This document shows, in pieces, positions 16,540 through 25,499 of a DNA stretch of 64,000 nucleotides. Below the pieces are notes generated by a model, which was given only the letters and a program-made list of their open reading frames with translations, searched no databases and had not been told where the DNA came from. The stretch is from positions 15,524-79,523 of the forward strand of contig CAJKLD010000007.1 of the NCBI GenBank assembly GCA_905200645.1, written 5' to 3'. The translations under genes and the position numbers were made by a program. Each line of letters begins with the position of its first letter. Position 1 is the stretch's first letter. The stretch comes from an uncultured Phascolarctobacterium sp. (lineage in GTDB: Bacteria > Bacillota > Negativicutes > Acidaminococcales > Acidaminococcaceae).

Positions 16540-19500
16540 ATGAGTAATATCAGAAGAATTTATGTAGAAAAAAAGGATGCCTTTGCAGTTGAAGCTCATG
16601 GATTGCTGACAGATTTACGCAATAATTTGGGTATGGCTGCTTTGGAAAATATCCGCATCGTTAATCGTTATGATGTGATGGGTTTAAGCGATGAAGAATT
16701 TGCTATGGCTAAGGCTTTGGTGCTTTCTGAACCTCCCGTTGATACGGTAGTGGAAGAAAGCTTGGAGTTAGCTGAATGCGAGCAGGCCTTTGCGGTAGAG
16801 CTGCTGCCGGGTCAATATGACCAGCGTGAGGATTTTGCCGAACAATGTATTCAGCTTATTACGCAAAAAGAACGTCCTATGGTAGCTGCCGCTAAGGTTT
16901 ATATTCTCGCAGGCAAGCTGACTAACGAAGACGTGGCAAAAATTAAAGCATATTGCATTAACCCTGTTGAAGCAAGAGAAGCCGAACAGGCTAAACCGGA
17001 AACGCTTATCAGCACTTGCGAGGAGCCGGAAAAGGTTAAAAATGTCAGCGGCTTTTTGACTATGACTAAAGAGGAAGCAGAGGAACTGCGCCAATCCATG
17101 GGCTTGGCTATGAGCCTGGAGGATTTGCTGTGGTGCCAAAAATATTTTAACGAGGAACACCGTGAACCGACTATTACGGAAATTCGCGTACTGGATACCT
17201 ATTGGTCCGACCACTGCCGTCACACTACCTTTATGACGCAAATTGAGGATGTGGACATTGTTCCCGGCACCTTTACCAAGCCTGTCCAGGAAGCTTATGA
17301 CAAATATATGGCTGCCCGCGACGAGGTGTACGGCGAAAATACCGAGCGTCCTGTAACCTTGATGGATATTGCTGTCATCGGTATGAAAAAGCTGCGCAAG
17401 GAGGGCAAGCTGGAGGATTTGGATCAATCCGAAGAAATCAATGCCTGCTCCATTGTTGTACCTATTGAAATAGACGGAAAGACAGAGGATTGGTTGGTAA
17501 TGTTTAAAAACGAAACCCACAACCATCCTACCGAAATTGAGCCTTTCGGCGGCGCTGCTACCTGCTTGGGCGGCGCAATCCGCGATCCGCTTTCCGGACG
17601 TTCCTATGTATATCAGGCTATGCGCGTAACAGGCTGCGCAGACCCGCGTACTCCCGTCAGCGAAACTCTGCCCGGCAAGCTGCCCCAACGCAAAATTACT
17701 ATCGGTGCAGCAGCAGGCTACAGCTCTTACGGCAACCAAATTGGCTTGGCAACCGGTCATGTTCAAGAATATTATCACGATAAATTCGTAGCAAAACGTA
17801 TGGAAATCGGCGGCGTTATGGGTGCAGCTCCCCGCAGCGCTGTTCGACGTGAACGTCCTGCTGCCGGTGATATTGTAGTTCTCTTAGGCGGTAAAACCGG
17901 ACGCGACGGCTGCGGCGGTGCAACAGGTTCTTCTAAGGAGCATACTATTGATTCCTTGATGAGTTGCGGCGCTGAAGTGCAAAAGGGTAATCCGCCTACC
18001 GAACGCAAAATTCAACGCTTGTTCCGCAATCCTGCCGTAACGGCTATGATTAAGCGCTGCAATGACTTTGGTGCTGGAGGTGTATCTGTTGCCATTGGTG
18101 AATTAACTGACGGCTTGATTATTGATTTGGATAAAGTTCCGAAGAAGTATGAAGGCTTGGACGGTACCGAGCTGGCTATTTCCGAATCTCAAGAGCGTAT
18201 GGCAGTAGTGATTGAAGCAGAAAACCGTGACGCTTTTATAAAATACGCTGATGAAGAAAATTTAGAGGCTACCGTAGTAGCCGAAGTTACTGAAGAACCG
18301 CGTTTGGTAATGTTCTGGCGCGGTGATAAAATTGTTGACCTTTCCCGCGCATTCTTAGATACTAACGGCGTTGCTCAGCACACTAATGTTACTGTAAATG
18401 AAGAGCAAGCTGACAATGTTTTTGAACAGGTTCCGGCAGAAGTTGCCGCAGCAGCTGATTTAGAGGCTGCCTGGCTGGCAAATATGAGCCGTTTGAATGT
18501 GTGCAGCGAAAAAGGCTTGTCCGAGCGTTTTGACAGCACTATCGGCCGCGGCACGGTTATGATGCCCTTTGGCGGCAAAACTCAGCTTACTCCCAGCGAG
18601 GGCATGGTAGGAAGAATTCCTGTATTGCATGGTAATACTGCCGCTGCTTCTGTGATGGCCTGCGGTTATAATCCTAATGTTGCCTGCTGGAGTCCGTTCC
18701 ACGGCGCTATGTATGCAGTAACAGAATCCGTTGTCAGAGCGGTAGCTTTGGGTGCAGATTATGCTAAGCTGCGTTTAACCTTACAGGAATATTTCCCCAA
18801 GCTTCATGACTCTAATAGCTGGGGACAACCCTTTAGCGCGTTATTAGGCGCCTTTACTGCTTTGGACGCGCTGGAGCTGCCTGCCATTGGCGGTAAGGAC
18901 TCTATGAGCGGCACCTTTATGGATAAAACCGTTCCCCCGACTTTAGTTTCTTTCGCTGTAGGCGTAATTGACGGCAATAAGGCAGTCAGCGCCGAGTTTA
19001 AAGAAGCAGGTAATGAAGTAATTTTCTTATCCTGTCCACGTGATAATGCCGAGGTTTTGGACTTTGACGTATTACGCAAAAATCTCTCCGCCGTACATAA
19101 TGCTATGGAAACAGGTAAAATTAAAGCTGCCGCTGCCGTTAAAGAGGGCGGTATCGCTGCTCTTGTTACCACCATGGCGATGGGCAACGAGCTGGGCTTT
19201 GAGTTTATTAAACCTTTTCATGACCCGGAAAGCCTCTTTACCTTACAGCCTGGCGGCATGGTATTAGAGCTGGCTGCCGGCACTGATCCGGAAGAAATTT
19301 TTGCAGGGTTAGACTATTTAGTGCTTGGTCATACTACAGCTACAGCAGGTATTGCTATCAACGATACTGTAATTGCTGCCGATAAGGTTTTGAACGCTTA
19401 TCGTGAGCCTTTGCAGAAAATTTTCCCTGACAGCCTGCCTAAGGTAGAAGAGCCTGCGGACATAAATATGCCACTTTACAAAGCTGATTTGCCTTTGACT

Positions 19501-20316
19501 GCGCCTGTAAATATTGCTAAACCGCGCGTATTTATTCCTGTTTTTCCCGGCAACAACTGCGAATATGACAGCGCTCGTGCATTTGAAGCAGCTGGTGCAG
19601 AAGCCAATACCTTTATTGTGCGTAACCTGACTGCTGCTGCTATTGATGAATCAGTAGAAGCAATGGTTAAATATATCAATAATTCGCAAATTGTAATGAT
19701 TCCCGGCGGTTTCAGCGCAGGTGATGAACCTGACGGCAGCGGTAAGTTTATTGCTACTATGTTCCGCAATCCGCGCATTAAAGAAGCAATCAGCGATTTG
19801 TTAGAGAACCGCGACGGCTTAATGCTGGGTATTTGTAACGGTTTTCAGGCACTTATTAAGCTTGGTTTAGTCCCTTACGGTGAGATTCGCGATTTGGCCA
19901 GTGAATCTCCAACTTTAACCTTTAATAACATTGGCCGTCATATTTCTCAAATCGTTACTACGAGAGTTGTTTCCAACAAATCTCCTTGGTTCACTATGTG
20001 CCAACCGGGAGAGGAGCATGCTGTGGCAGTTTCTCACGGCGAAGGTCGTTTCTATGCGCCGGAAGCAGTTATTAAAGCGTTGTTTGCCAATGGGCAGGTA
20101 GCAACCCAATATGTAAATGCTCAGGGCATTCCTACTATGAATACACCTTACAATCCCAATGGCAGCTTGTATGCTATTGAAGGTATTACTAGTCCTGACG
20201 GACGTATTTTGGGCAAAATGGGACATAGCGAGCGCTTTGCTCCCGGTCTGTTCCGTAACATTGCCGGTGATAAGGATCAAAAGATTTTCCAAAGCGGTGT
20301 AAACTATTTTAAATAA
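16540..20316 (+). CDS. purL: Phosphoribosylformylglycinamidine synthase, single-chain
   Basis: Converts FGAR to FGAM with glutamine and ATP in purine synthesis. The 1258-residue protein fuses three parts: an N-terminal PurS-like region, two synthetase halves, and a C-terminal glutamine amidotransferase. The synthetase shows NETHNHPTEIEPFGGAATC and GGKTGRDGCGGATGSS. The amidotransferase shows nucleophile LGICNGFQALIKLGL and HGEGRFYAP. This is the clostridial-type long PurL. A TTG at 16525 is in frame, but it is followed by the GGAGG ribosome site, so the ATG at 16540 is the start. No other pur genes are adjacent. Confidence 0.95.
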   Translation: MSNIRRIYVEKKDAFAVEAHGLLTDLRNNLGMAALENIRIVNRYDVMGLSDEEFAMAKALVLSEPPVDTVVEESLELAECEQAFAVELLPGQYDQREDFAEQCIQLITQKERPMVAAAKVYILAGKLTNEDVAKIKAYCINPVEAREAEQAKPETLISTCEEPEKVKNVSGFLTMTKEEAEELRQSMGLAMSLEDLLWCQKYFNEEHREPTITEIRVLDTYWSDHCRHTTFMTQIEDVDIVPGTFTKPVQEAYDKYMAARDEVYGENTERPVTLMDIAVIGMKKLRKEGKLEDLDQSEEINACSIVVPIEIDGKTEDWLVMFKNETHNHPTEIEPFGGAATCLGGAIRDPLSGRSYVYQAMRVTGCADPRTPVSETLPGKLPQRKITIGAAAGYSSYGNQIGLATGHVQEYYHDKFVAKRMEIGGVMGAAPRSAVRRERPAAGDIVVLLGGKTGRDGCGGATGSSKEHTIDSLMSCGAEVQKGNPPTERKIQRLFRNPAVTAMIKRCNDFGAGGVSVAIGELTDGLIIDLDKVPKKYEGLDGTELAISESQERMAVVIEAENRDAFIKYADEENLEATVVAEVTEEPRLVMFWRGDKIVDLSRAFLDTNGVAQHTNVTVNEEQADNVFEQVPAEVAAAADLEAAWLANMSRLNVCSEKGLSERFDSTIGRGTVMMPFGGKTQLTPSEGMVGRIPVLHGNTAAASVMACGYNPNVACWSPFHGAMYAVTESVVRAVALGADYAKLRLTLQEYFPKLHDSNSWGQPFSALLGAFTALDALELPAIGGKDSMSGTFMDKTVPPTLVSFAVGVIDGNKAVSAEFKEAGNEVIFLSCPRDNAEVLDFDVLRKNLSAVHNAMETGKIKAAAAVKEGGIAALVTTMAMGNELGFEFIKPFHDPESLFTLQPGGMVLELAAGTDPEEIFAGLDYLVLGHTTATAGIAINDTVIAADKVLNAYREPLQKIFPDSLPKVEEPADINMPLYKADLPLTAPVNIAKPRVFIPVFPGNNCEYDSARAFEAAGAEANTFIVRNLTAAAIDESVEAMVKYINNSQIVMIPGGFSAGDEPDGSGKFIATMFRNPRIKEAISDLLENRDGLMLGICNGFQALIKLGLVPYGEIRDLASESPTLTFNNIGRHISQIVTTRVVSNKSPWFTMCQPGEEHAVAVSHGEGRFYAPEAVIKALFANGQVATQYVNAQGIPTMNTPYNPNGSLYAIEGITSPDGRILGKMGHSERFAPGLFRNIAGDKDQKIFQSGVNYFK

Positions 20317-20381
20317 TAGCTAGCAAGATGGCTTTATAAGCAGAGCTATACTGCAAGTTTTTGACAAATCCATAAAAATAA

Positions 20382-20425
20382 AACAGTCTAACGATTTTCT
20401 AAAGAATTTGTTAGGCTGTTTTTTT
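20382..20425 (+). terminator. Terminator after purL
   Basis: AACAGTCTAAC pairs with GTTAGGCTGTT (one G-U pair), followed by a run of seven T including stem bases. A strong intrinsic terminator. Confidence 0.85.
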
Positions 20426-20465
20426 ACGGATAATATAATGGGAAAAAGAATTTAGAATTCGCACA

Positions 20466-20495
20466 AAAATGCCTCTGCTTTTTCAGCAGAGGCTT
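20466..20495 (-). terminator. Terminator after hydF
   Basis: GCCTCTGC and GCAGAGGC form a perfect 8-bp stem. Read on the minus strand it is followed by ATTTTTGTG, so it ends hydF transcription and meets the purL terminator convergently. Confidence 0.8.
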
Positions 20496-20541
20496 GATAA
20501 TTTTTGCTCATAAATTTCTTTTTCGAGTTATTGGAACAAAA

Positions 20542-21768
20542 TTATTCCAACAGCTTAGCGATTTCCGGCAAAGGAGAAACTGTACGCTTTAAAATTCCGT
20601 GCATATAAGCAATTGCTATGCCGTAATTAGTCATAGGGATATTTTGTTCAGCTGCTGTTTTATTGCGGTGGAGCATTTCCTTTTCATTAAGCATACAGGC
20701 GCCGCAATGAATAATAAGCTTATAAGCGCTTAAATCAGTGGGAAATTCCGTACCGCTGGTAAAGCAAAATTCCGGCTCGGCATGAGTATAGCTGCGAATC
20801 CAGTTAGGCAGCTTCACGGTGCCCATATCCTGACATTGACGGTGATGGGTACAGCCTTCGCTGATGAGAATCTTATCACCGTCTTTAATTTCGTCCAAAG
20901 CGCGTACCGATTTCACTGCGTTGTATAATGTTCCCTTATAGCGCGCCATCAAAATGGAAAAAGAGGTAAGGGGAATGGACGGCGGCACTATTTGGCTTAC
21001 CTTAGCGAAGGCTTGACTGTCCGTAATAATCAGGCGTGGCGGTTCAGCCAGCTTTAACAGCGCTTGTGCCAATTCAGTTTCCTGCACGACCAAAGCAACT
21101 GCGTTATTATCTATCACATTACGCAGTACCTGCTGCTGGGGCAGAATTAAGCGTCCCTTGGGAGCGGCGCTGTCAATAGGCGTTACCAAAATTACTACGT
21201 CTAAAGGCTGTAGCAAATCACCAACTAGCTGGCGCTCCGTTTCCTTTGGCTTTAAGGCCGCAATGGCTTCTTTTAGTTCGCGCATATTTTCGCCGGTTTC
21301 AGCGCTGACTAATAGGCAATGTTTGGTTAGCTTCATTACATTGACAGTTAAAAGCGCTTTTTGCATCTCCTCTAATAATTCAATTTTGTTCAAAACGAGG
21401 ATAGCCGGTAAATTTCTTTCTTGTACCTTCTGCCACAAAGCTGTGTCTTCACTGGTTAAGCCAATCTGTGCATCTACAACTAGAAGCACTATATCGCATT
21501 TATTAAGCACCTGGTAAGCTTTTTCAATGCGAAGTTTACCAAGTTCGCCTTCGTCGTCGATACCAGGAGTATCAACAATCATGACAGGACCTAAAGGCAG
21601 CAGCTCCATGGCTTTATATACAGGGTCAGTAGTAGTTCCTTTTTGTTTGCTTACAATTGCTAAATTTTGACTGGTAATAGCGTTGATAAGACTGGATTTT
21701 CCGGCGTTACGTCTGCCGAAAATACCTATATGAATACGTTCTGCGGCAGGAGTAGCATTTAAACTCAT
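20542..21768 (-). CDS. hydF: [FeFe]-hydrogenase H-cluster maturation GTPase HydF
   Basis: HydF is the scaffold GTPase on which the diiron subcluster of [FeFe] hydrogenase is assembled by HydE and HydG before transfer to HydA. The 408-residue protein has a Ras-like GTPase domain with GRRNAGKSSLINA, IVDTPGID and VLNKIE. The C-terminal FeS-binding cysteines sit in SEGCTHHRQCQDMGTVKLP and IIHCGACMLNEKEM. A GTG at 21777 is in frame but lies within the GGAGGTG ribosome site, so the ATG at 21766-21768 is preferred. hydE, hydG and hydrogenase genes are not in this window. Confidence 0.95.
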   Translation of the reverse strand: MSLNATPAAERIHIGIFGRRNAGKSSLINAITSQNLAIVSKQKGTTTDPVYKAMELLPLGPVMIVDTPGIDDEGELGKLRIEKAYQVLNKCDIVLLVVDAQIGLTSEDTALWQKVQERNLPAILVLNKIELLEEMQKALLTVNVMKLTKHCLLVSAETGENMRELKEAIAALKPKETERQLVGDLLQPLDVVILVTPIDSAAPKGRLILPQQQVLRNVIDNNAVALVVQETELAQALLKLAEPPRLIITDSQAFAKVSQIVPPSIPLTSFSILMARYKGTLYNAVKSVRALDEIKDGDKILISEGCTHHRQCQDMGTVKLPNWIRSYTHAEPEFCFTSGTEFPTDLSAYKLIIHCGACMLNEKEMLHRNKTAAEQNIPMTNYGIAIAYMHGILKRTVSPLPEIAKLLE

Positions 21769-21792
21769 AAAAATCACCTCCGTATAGATAAT

Positions 21793-21826
21793 AAAAGCAC
21801 TGAGGCAGTTCCCCAGTGCTTTTATT
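21793..21826 (-). terminator. Terminator between the pncB-like gene and hydF
   Basis: AAAAGCACTG and CAGTGCTTTT form a 10-bp stem with flanking A and T runs, so it can work in either direction. It follows the minus-strand phosphoribosyltransferase gene. Confidence 0.75.
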
Positions 21827-21850
21827 TTTGGACGTCAAAATTAGTAAAAT

Positions 21851-22903
21851 TTATTTTACTAATTCCATTTTGGTATTAGGATTATATTTACGACCAGCTT
21901 TAGCGCAGTCTTTGCCGTTAACTTTAACGATATCCGCAGTAAAGTTAATATTGCCGTCGAAAAAAGAGGACCCAACAGCATAAGTATCAACGGGAACGCC
22001 CATTTCTTCAAAAGCAGCAACGCGGGCAGCATCAAAACCGCCGGAAACTATAATTTTTACGTGGTTAAAACCTTCGGCATCTAAGGCACGGCGCACATTG
22101 CATACAAGTTCTTTACATACTCCGGTAGGCTTAAAAGTGCCTATCTGTGTCCACAGGCTTTTATCAACCATACTACCCGAAGTATCCAGACGGACACCTG
22201 CCAGCTTTTTGCCCAGCTTACGTGCAACAGCTAAAGAAGTATTGACACAGTCATTATCAAAATCGACTAAAGCAATGCGTGCAATAGAAGAATCAACATA
22301 TTTGTCAAAAGCTTCTGTTGCGGCAACGGTATCGCCATTATAGGAAGCGATTAAAGCGTGGGGAATAGTACCTAAGCCCTTGCCTCCGCTGGCTAAAGCA
22401 TTCGCATCAGTGGAAAAACCGTTGATACCGCCGATTTTAGCTGCATAACCGTCGCTTTCCTGGGTTTGATATATATCATAACGAGCAGGGAAAAACAGTA
22501 CAGGTTTGCCGTTGGCTGCTTTCACAACCTTGCGCACGTTAGTGGCAATACGGCTTTGGCGTGCTAAAATGCCTAAGTACAATGTTTCCAAATGAGCGAA
22601 ATCTGCATAGTCGCCTTCAATAGTCATAATTGTTTCCCATTCTTCTACTTCTTCACCATCATGAAGAGCATGGATAACAATATTTTCTGGATGGAAGGCA
22701 CAAGTCTTAATTAATGCAATAACCTCGTCGATACCGCAAACAACTACATTGGCACGGGGAAAAATTTGCATTAAAACGCGAGGATGGTAATTGTCGCCGT
22801 TTAAGATTTCTGCGGAGCGCATGAAATAAGCATCAGTATAATAACCAGCTTTAATTTGTTCTACGGGAAAGTGAAAGCTTTCCACAGGCAATCTGTTTGT
22901 CAT
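21851..22903 (-). CDS. Nicotinate phosphoribosyltransferase-like protein
   Basis: Probable NAD-salvage enzyme joining nicotinate to PRPP. The 350-residue protein has an early AGYYTDAYFMRSAEIL, as in this family, where the Tyr-Thr-Asp motif helps bind substrate. GGINGFSTDANALASGGKGL, ALVDFDND and the phosphate-binding-like KIIVSGGFDAARV lie further on. The frame is open 24 codons upstream to 22975. The ATG at 22901-22903 follows GGGAGG at good spacing and gives the conserved beginning. The exact substrate (nicotinate or a related base) cannot be settled from sequence, so no symbol is given. Confidence 0.85.
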   Translation of the reverse strand: MTNRLPVESFHFPVEQIKAGYYTDAYFMRSAEILNGDNYHPRVLMQIFPRANVVVCGIDEVIALIKTCAFHPENIVIHALHDGEEVEEWETIMTIEGDYADFAHLETLYLGILARQSRIATNVRKVVKAANGKPVLFFPARYDIYQTQESDGYAAKIGGINGFSTDANALASGGKGLGTIPHALIASYNGDTVAATEAFDKYVDSSIARIALVDFDNDCVNTSLAVARKLGKKLAGVRLDTSGSMVDKSLWTQIGTFKPTGVCKELVCNVRRALDAEGFNHVKIIVSGGFDAARVAAFEEMGVPVDTYAVGSSFFDGNINFTADIVKVNGKDCAKAGRKYNPNTKMELVK

Positions 22904-22948
22904 TTTTAGGGCCTCCCAAAAATTTTCTTCTAATTTAGCATTCCAGCA

Positions 22949-22976
22949 TTGAATGTTGTTGAAAATATGATACAAT
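22949..22976 (+). promoter_or_regulatory. Promoter for the MGDG-synthase-like gene
   Basis: TTGAAT and TACAAT are separated by 16 bases, about 80 bases before the plus-strand start at 23057. Confidence 0.45.
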
Positions 22977-23056
22977 ATTAGCGTTTGTTATTCAAGCGTT
23001 TTACAAAAAATTTGTACTATTTTTCTTTTTGAAACGTCGATTTAGTGGTGTAGGTT

Positions 23057-24166
23057 ATGGATACGCAAAGAAAAAAATACACAGTGTTGCTTTTATCAGC
23101 GCCAATCGGTTCAGGGCATAAGTTGGCCGCCGAAGCTATAGGAGAGATTTTGCGCCAGAAAGCTGATGTAGAGGTAATTCACGGTAATATTTTTGATTTT
23201 TTCCCTGGTTTCTTGGGCAGAGCCTTTTTGCGCAGCTATTTATGGATATTAAGCAAATGTCCGTGGCTTTACGAGCTTGCTTATAAATGGGGAGATAAGC
23301 AGGGAGGTTCTTTATGGCTGCGCAGCCTATTAAATAGATTACTGGCAAAATTAGGCAGCAGCTTTTTGAATAAAGTACACCCTGATGCAGTAATAGCCAC
23401 TCATGCTACGCCTGCAGGGATTATGTGCTATTATAAAGGGCGTTATCCGCAGCTTTGGCTGGGAGCGGTAGTGACTGACTTTACTGTTCACCGCTGGTGG
23501 CTTTGTGAAGGCGTAGATACTTATTTTATTGCTGATGAACGATTGCGCAGTAAAATAACAATGACAGCTAACGTGCAGGCTTTTGGCATTCCCGTGCGAC
23601 AGGAATTTTTGCAGCAGGACAGAGAAAAAAATCGCTGTCTTTACGGTTGGCATTCAAGGGAAAAGGTATGTTTGCTGATGGGTGGCGGCGAAGGCCTTTT
23701 GCCCATGGAAAATATCGTGCAATCTTTAATGCAAGAGAAAATTCCACAGCTGAAAATTGTTGCCATTACCGGACGTAATACAAAGCTGGCAGCTTTGCTG
23801 CAGAAAAATTATGCTAACAATGATAATATAGAAATTTACGGTTTTCGTGAGGATATACCGGCTATGATGTCGGCGGCGGATATGGTCATCACCAAAGCAG
23901 GCGGCTTGACCTCTGCCGAGGTGTTAGCTTCTCACGTGGATTTTATTATTTATAAACCGCTGCCGGGGCAGGAAGAAGGCAACGCTGACTTTTTAAAACG
24001 TTTTTACCACGCGCAGGTAGCAAAAGATGTTCCGTCCCTGATTGAAGCTGTAAAGCTGCTTTGCGGCGGCGACAGCGGTAAAATAGCTAAGCCTGTCTAC
24101 GAAAAAGCTGACGCTGTAGAAAAAATTTGCGAATATGTTATAGAAAAACTAAACAGTAAAAAGTGA
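23057..24166 (+). CDS. MGDG synthase-family glycosyltransferase
   Basis: A membrane-associated GT28-type glycosyltransferase resembling monogalactosyldiacylglycerol synthase and UgtP. These enzymes add sugars from UDP donors to diacylglycerol, though the acceptor here is unknown. The 369-residue protein starts with the family motif LLLSAPIGSGHKLAAEAI. HATPAGIMCYYKGRYPQLWLGAVVTDF follows mid-way, then a C-terminal nucleotide-binding half with LLMGGGEGL and MVITKAGGLTSAEVLA. No signal peptide or membrane span is evident, as usual for the family. The start follows GTAGGT and is plausible but not strongly marked. Confidence 0.9.
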   Translation: MDTQRKKYTVLLLSAPIGSGHKLAAEAIGEILRQKADVEVIHGNIFDFFPGFLGRAFLRSYLWILSKCPWLYELAYKWGDKQGGSLWLRSLLNRLLAKLGSSFLNKVHPDAVIATHATPAGIMCYYKGRYPQLWLGAVVTDFTVHRWWLCEGVDTYFIADERLRSKITMTANVQAFGIPVRQEFLQQDREKNRCLYGWHSREKVCLLMGGGEGLLPMENIVQSLMQEKIPQLKIVAITGRNTKLAALLQKNYANNDNIEIYGFREDIPAMMSAADMVITKAGGLTSAEVLASHVDFIIYKPLPGQEEGNADFLKRFYHAQVAKDVPSLIEAVKLLCGGDSGKIAKPVYEKADAVEKICEYVIEKLNSKK

Positions 24167-24207
24167 GTTAAACGTATGGTTTGGGAGTTAATGTTCACCA
24201 ATGATGT

Positions 24208-24228
24208 GAGCTATAAATAAAATAGCTC
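24208..24228 (+). terminator. Hairpin abutting the dprA promoter
   Basis: GAGCTAT and ATAGCTC form a 7-bp stem with a 7-base loop directly before the -35 of the dprA promoter. The T run is several bases away, so it is a weak terminator or an operator-like palindrome. Confidence 0.4.
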
Positions 24229-24257
24229 TTGACCTATACGTTTTTCTTCTTTATAAT
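24229..24257 (+). promoter_or_regulatory. dprA promoter
   Basis: TTGACC and a perfect TATAAT are separated by 17 bases, giving a leader of roughly 90 bases before dprA. Confidence 0.7.
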
Positions 24258-24354
24258 GAAGAAAATTGCATGTTATGAAGGCTGTGGCGTGTAGTTGGTC
24301 CTGACTTACATAATATTTTACATCAGTAAATTATTTGTACGGGAGGACAAACAT

Positions 24355-25488
24355 ATGGATACACTATATTTAGCCGCAATTTGCGCTTGCGCATCGGGAA
24401 TTAGTAGGGCTGCTTTACCACAGCTTGTGGAATCTTTAGGAAGCGCGCGAGCAGTTTTTAAAGCGGATGCAGCAGCTTTAAAAAGCACAGGCTTATTAAC
24501 AGAAGCTGCAATTAATAAATTTATATCACATAGACGCAGCAAATTACCTGAAAAAATAGCTCACTTTTGCAAACAGAACAAGGTAGAGCTTGTAAGTTAC
24601 GCTGACGCAGATTATCCTAACTGCTTGAAACAAATTGCAGACCCTCCTTTAGTTTTGTACGTTAAGGGCAGACTGCCTGCTGTCAGCTATAGTATAGCAA
24701 TAGTAGGCTCCCGTGCCTGCACGGAATACGGCAAACGAGCCGCAACATATTTTTCCGAGCAGCTTGCCCGCTGCGGGATACCTATTATCAGCGGCGGCGC
24801 TCGCGGCATTGATACTACTGCTCATAAAGCGTGCTTAGCTGCCGGAGGTCAAACGGTAGCGGTGCTTGGCTGCGGCTTGGACATAATTTATCCGGAAGAA
24901 AACGCCGGACTGTATGCTGCAATTGTTGCTCAAGGAGGAGCAGTTATTACTGAATATGCGCCGGGAGTACCGCCTTTTAATTATAATTTTCCAGCGCGTA
25001 ACCGCATTATTGTAGGCTTAAGTCAAGGCGTATTGGTTGCAGAGGCTGCGAAAAGGAGCGGTGCTATTATTACTGCCAATCTGGCCGCCGACGCAGGGAG
25101 AGAGGTTTACTGTGTACCGGGCAATATTTTTGACCGCACCAGTATCGGCTGTCACGAATTGATACGCACTGGGGCGAAGCTTGTCGACAGACCGGAACAT
25201 ATTTTAGAAGACAAAGCAAGCTGGGAATTAGCTCAACACGAGAGAATTTTTCAGCCCTCAATATTTAATTTTGATTATCTTGAACAGGAGAAAAAAGCTA
25301 CTCCTGATATTGTGACCACCAAATTGGGCGCGCAATTACTGGCGCTGCTAAAGGGAGGAGCGCTTTCATTAGAAGCGTTGACCGAGAAAAGCGGCGCAGA
25401 TTTTGCTTCAGTAGGCATGGAGCTTTTGGAATTACAGGGAGCAGGCCTGATTGCGCAAAATCAAGCTCAACAATACTACCGTAGGTAG
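24355..25488 (+). CDS. dprA: DNA processing protein DprA
   Basis: DprA loads RecA on incoming single-stranded DNA during natural transformation. The 377-residue protein has an N-terminal SAM/helix-hairpin-helix-like region. The Rossmann core shows AIVGSRACTEYGKRAA, SGGARGIDTTAHKACLAAGG, VLGCGLDIIYPEEN and PARNRIIVGLS. The tail is a DprA winged helix (about residues 310-370). The longer frame starting at 24295 lacks a ribosome site; the ATG at 24355 follows GGGAGGA. It heads the dprA-topA-trmFO-xerC-codY series and ends 12 bases before topA. Confidence 0.95.
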   Translation: MDTLYLAAICACASGISRAALPQLVESLGSARAVFKADAAALKSTGLLTEAAINKFISHRRSKLPEKIAHFCKQNKVELVSYADADYPNCLKQIADPPLVLYVKGRLPAVSYSIAIVGSRACTEYGKRAATYFSEQLARCGIPIISGGARGIDTTAHKACLAAGGQTVAVLGCGLDIIYPEENAGLYAAIVAQGGAVITEYAPGVPPFNYNFPARNRIIVGLSQGVLVAEAAKRSGAIITANLAADAGREVYCVPGNIFDRTSIGCHELIRTGAKLVDRPEHILEDKASWELAQHERIFQPSIFNFDYLEQEKKATPDIVTTKLGAQLLALLKGGALSLEALTEKSGADFASVGMELLELQGAGLIAQNQAQQYYRR

Positions 25489-25499
25489 GGGGATAGAAA

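Noticed and set aside
16768..17778. 336-codon minus-strand frame opposite purL
   Set aside because: A shadow of the conserved PurL coding sequence; no motifs or regulatory signals.
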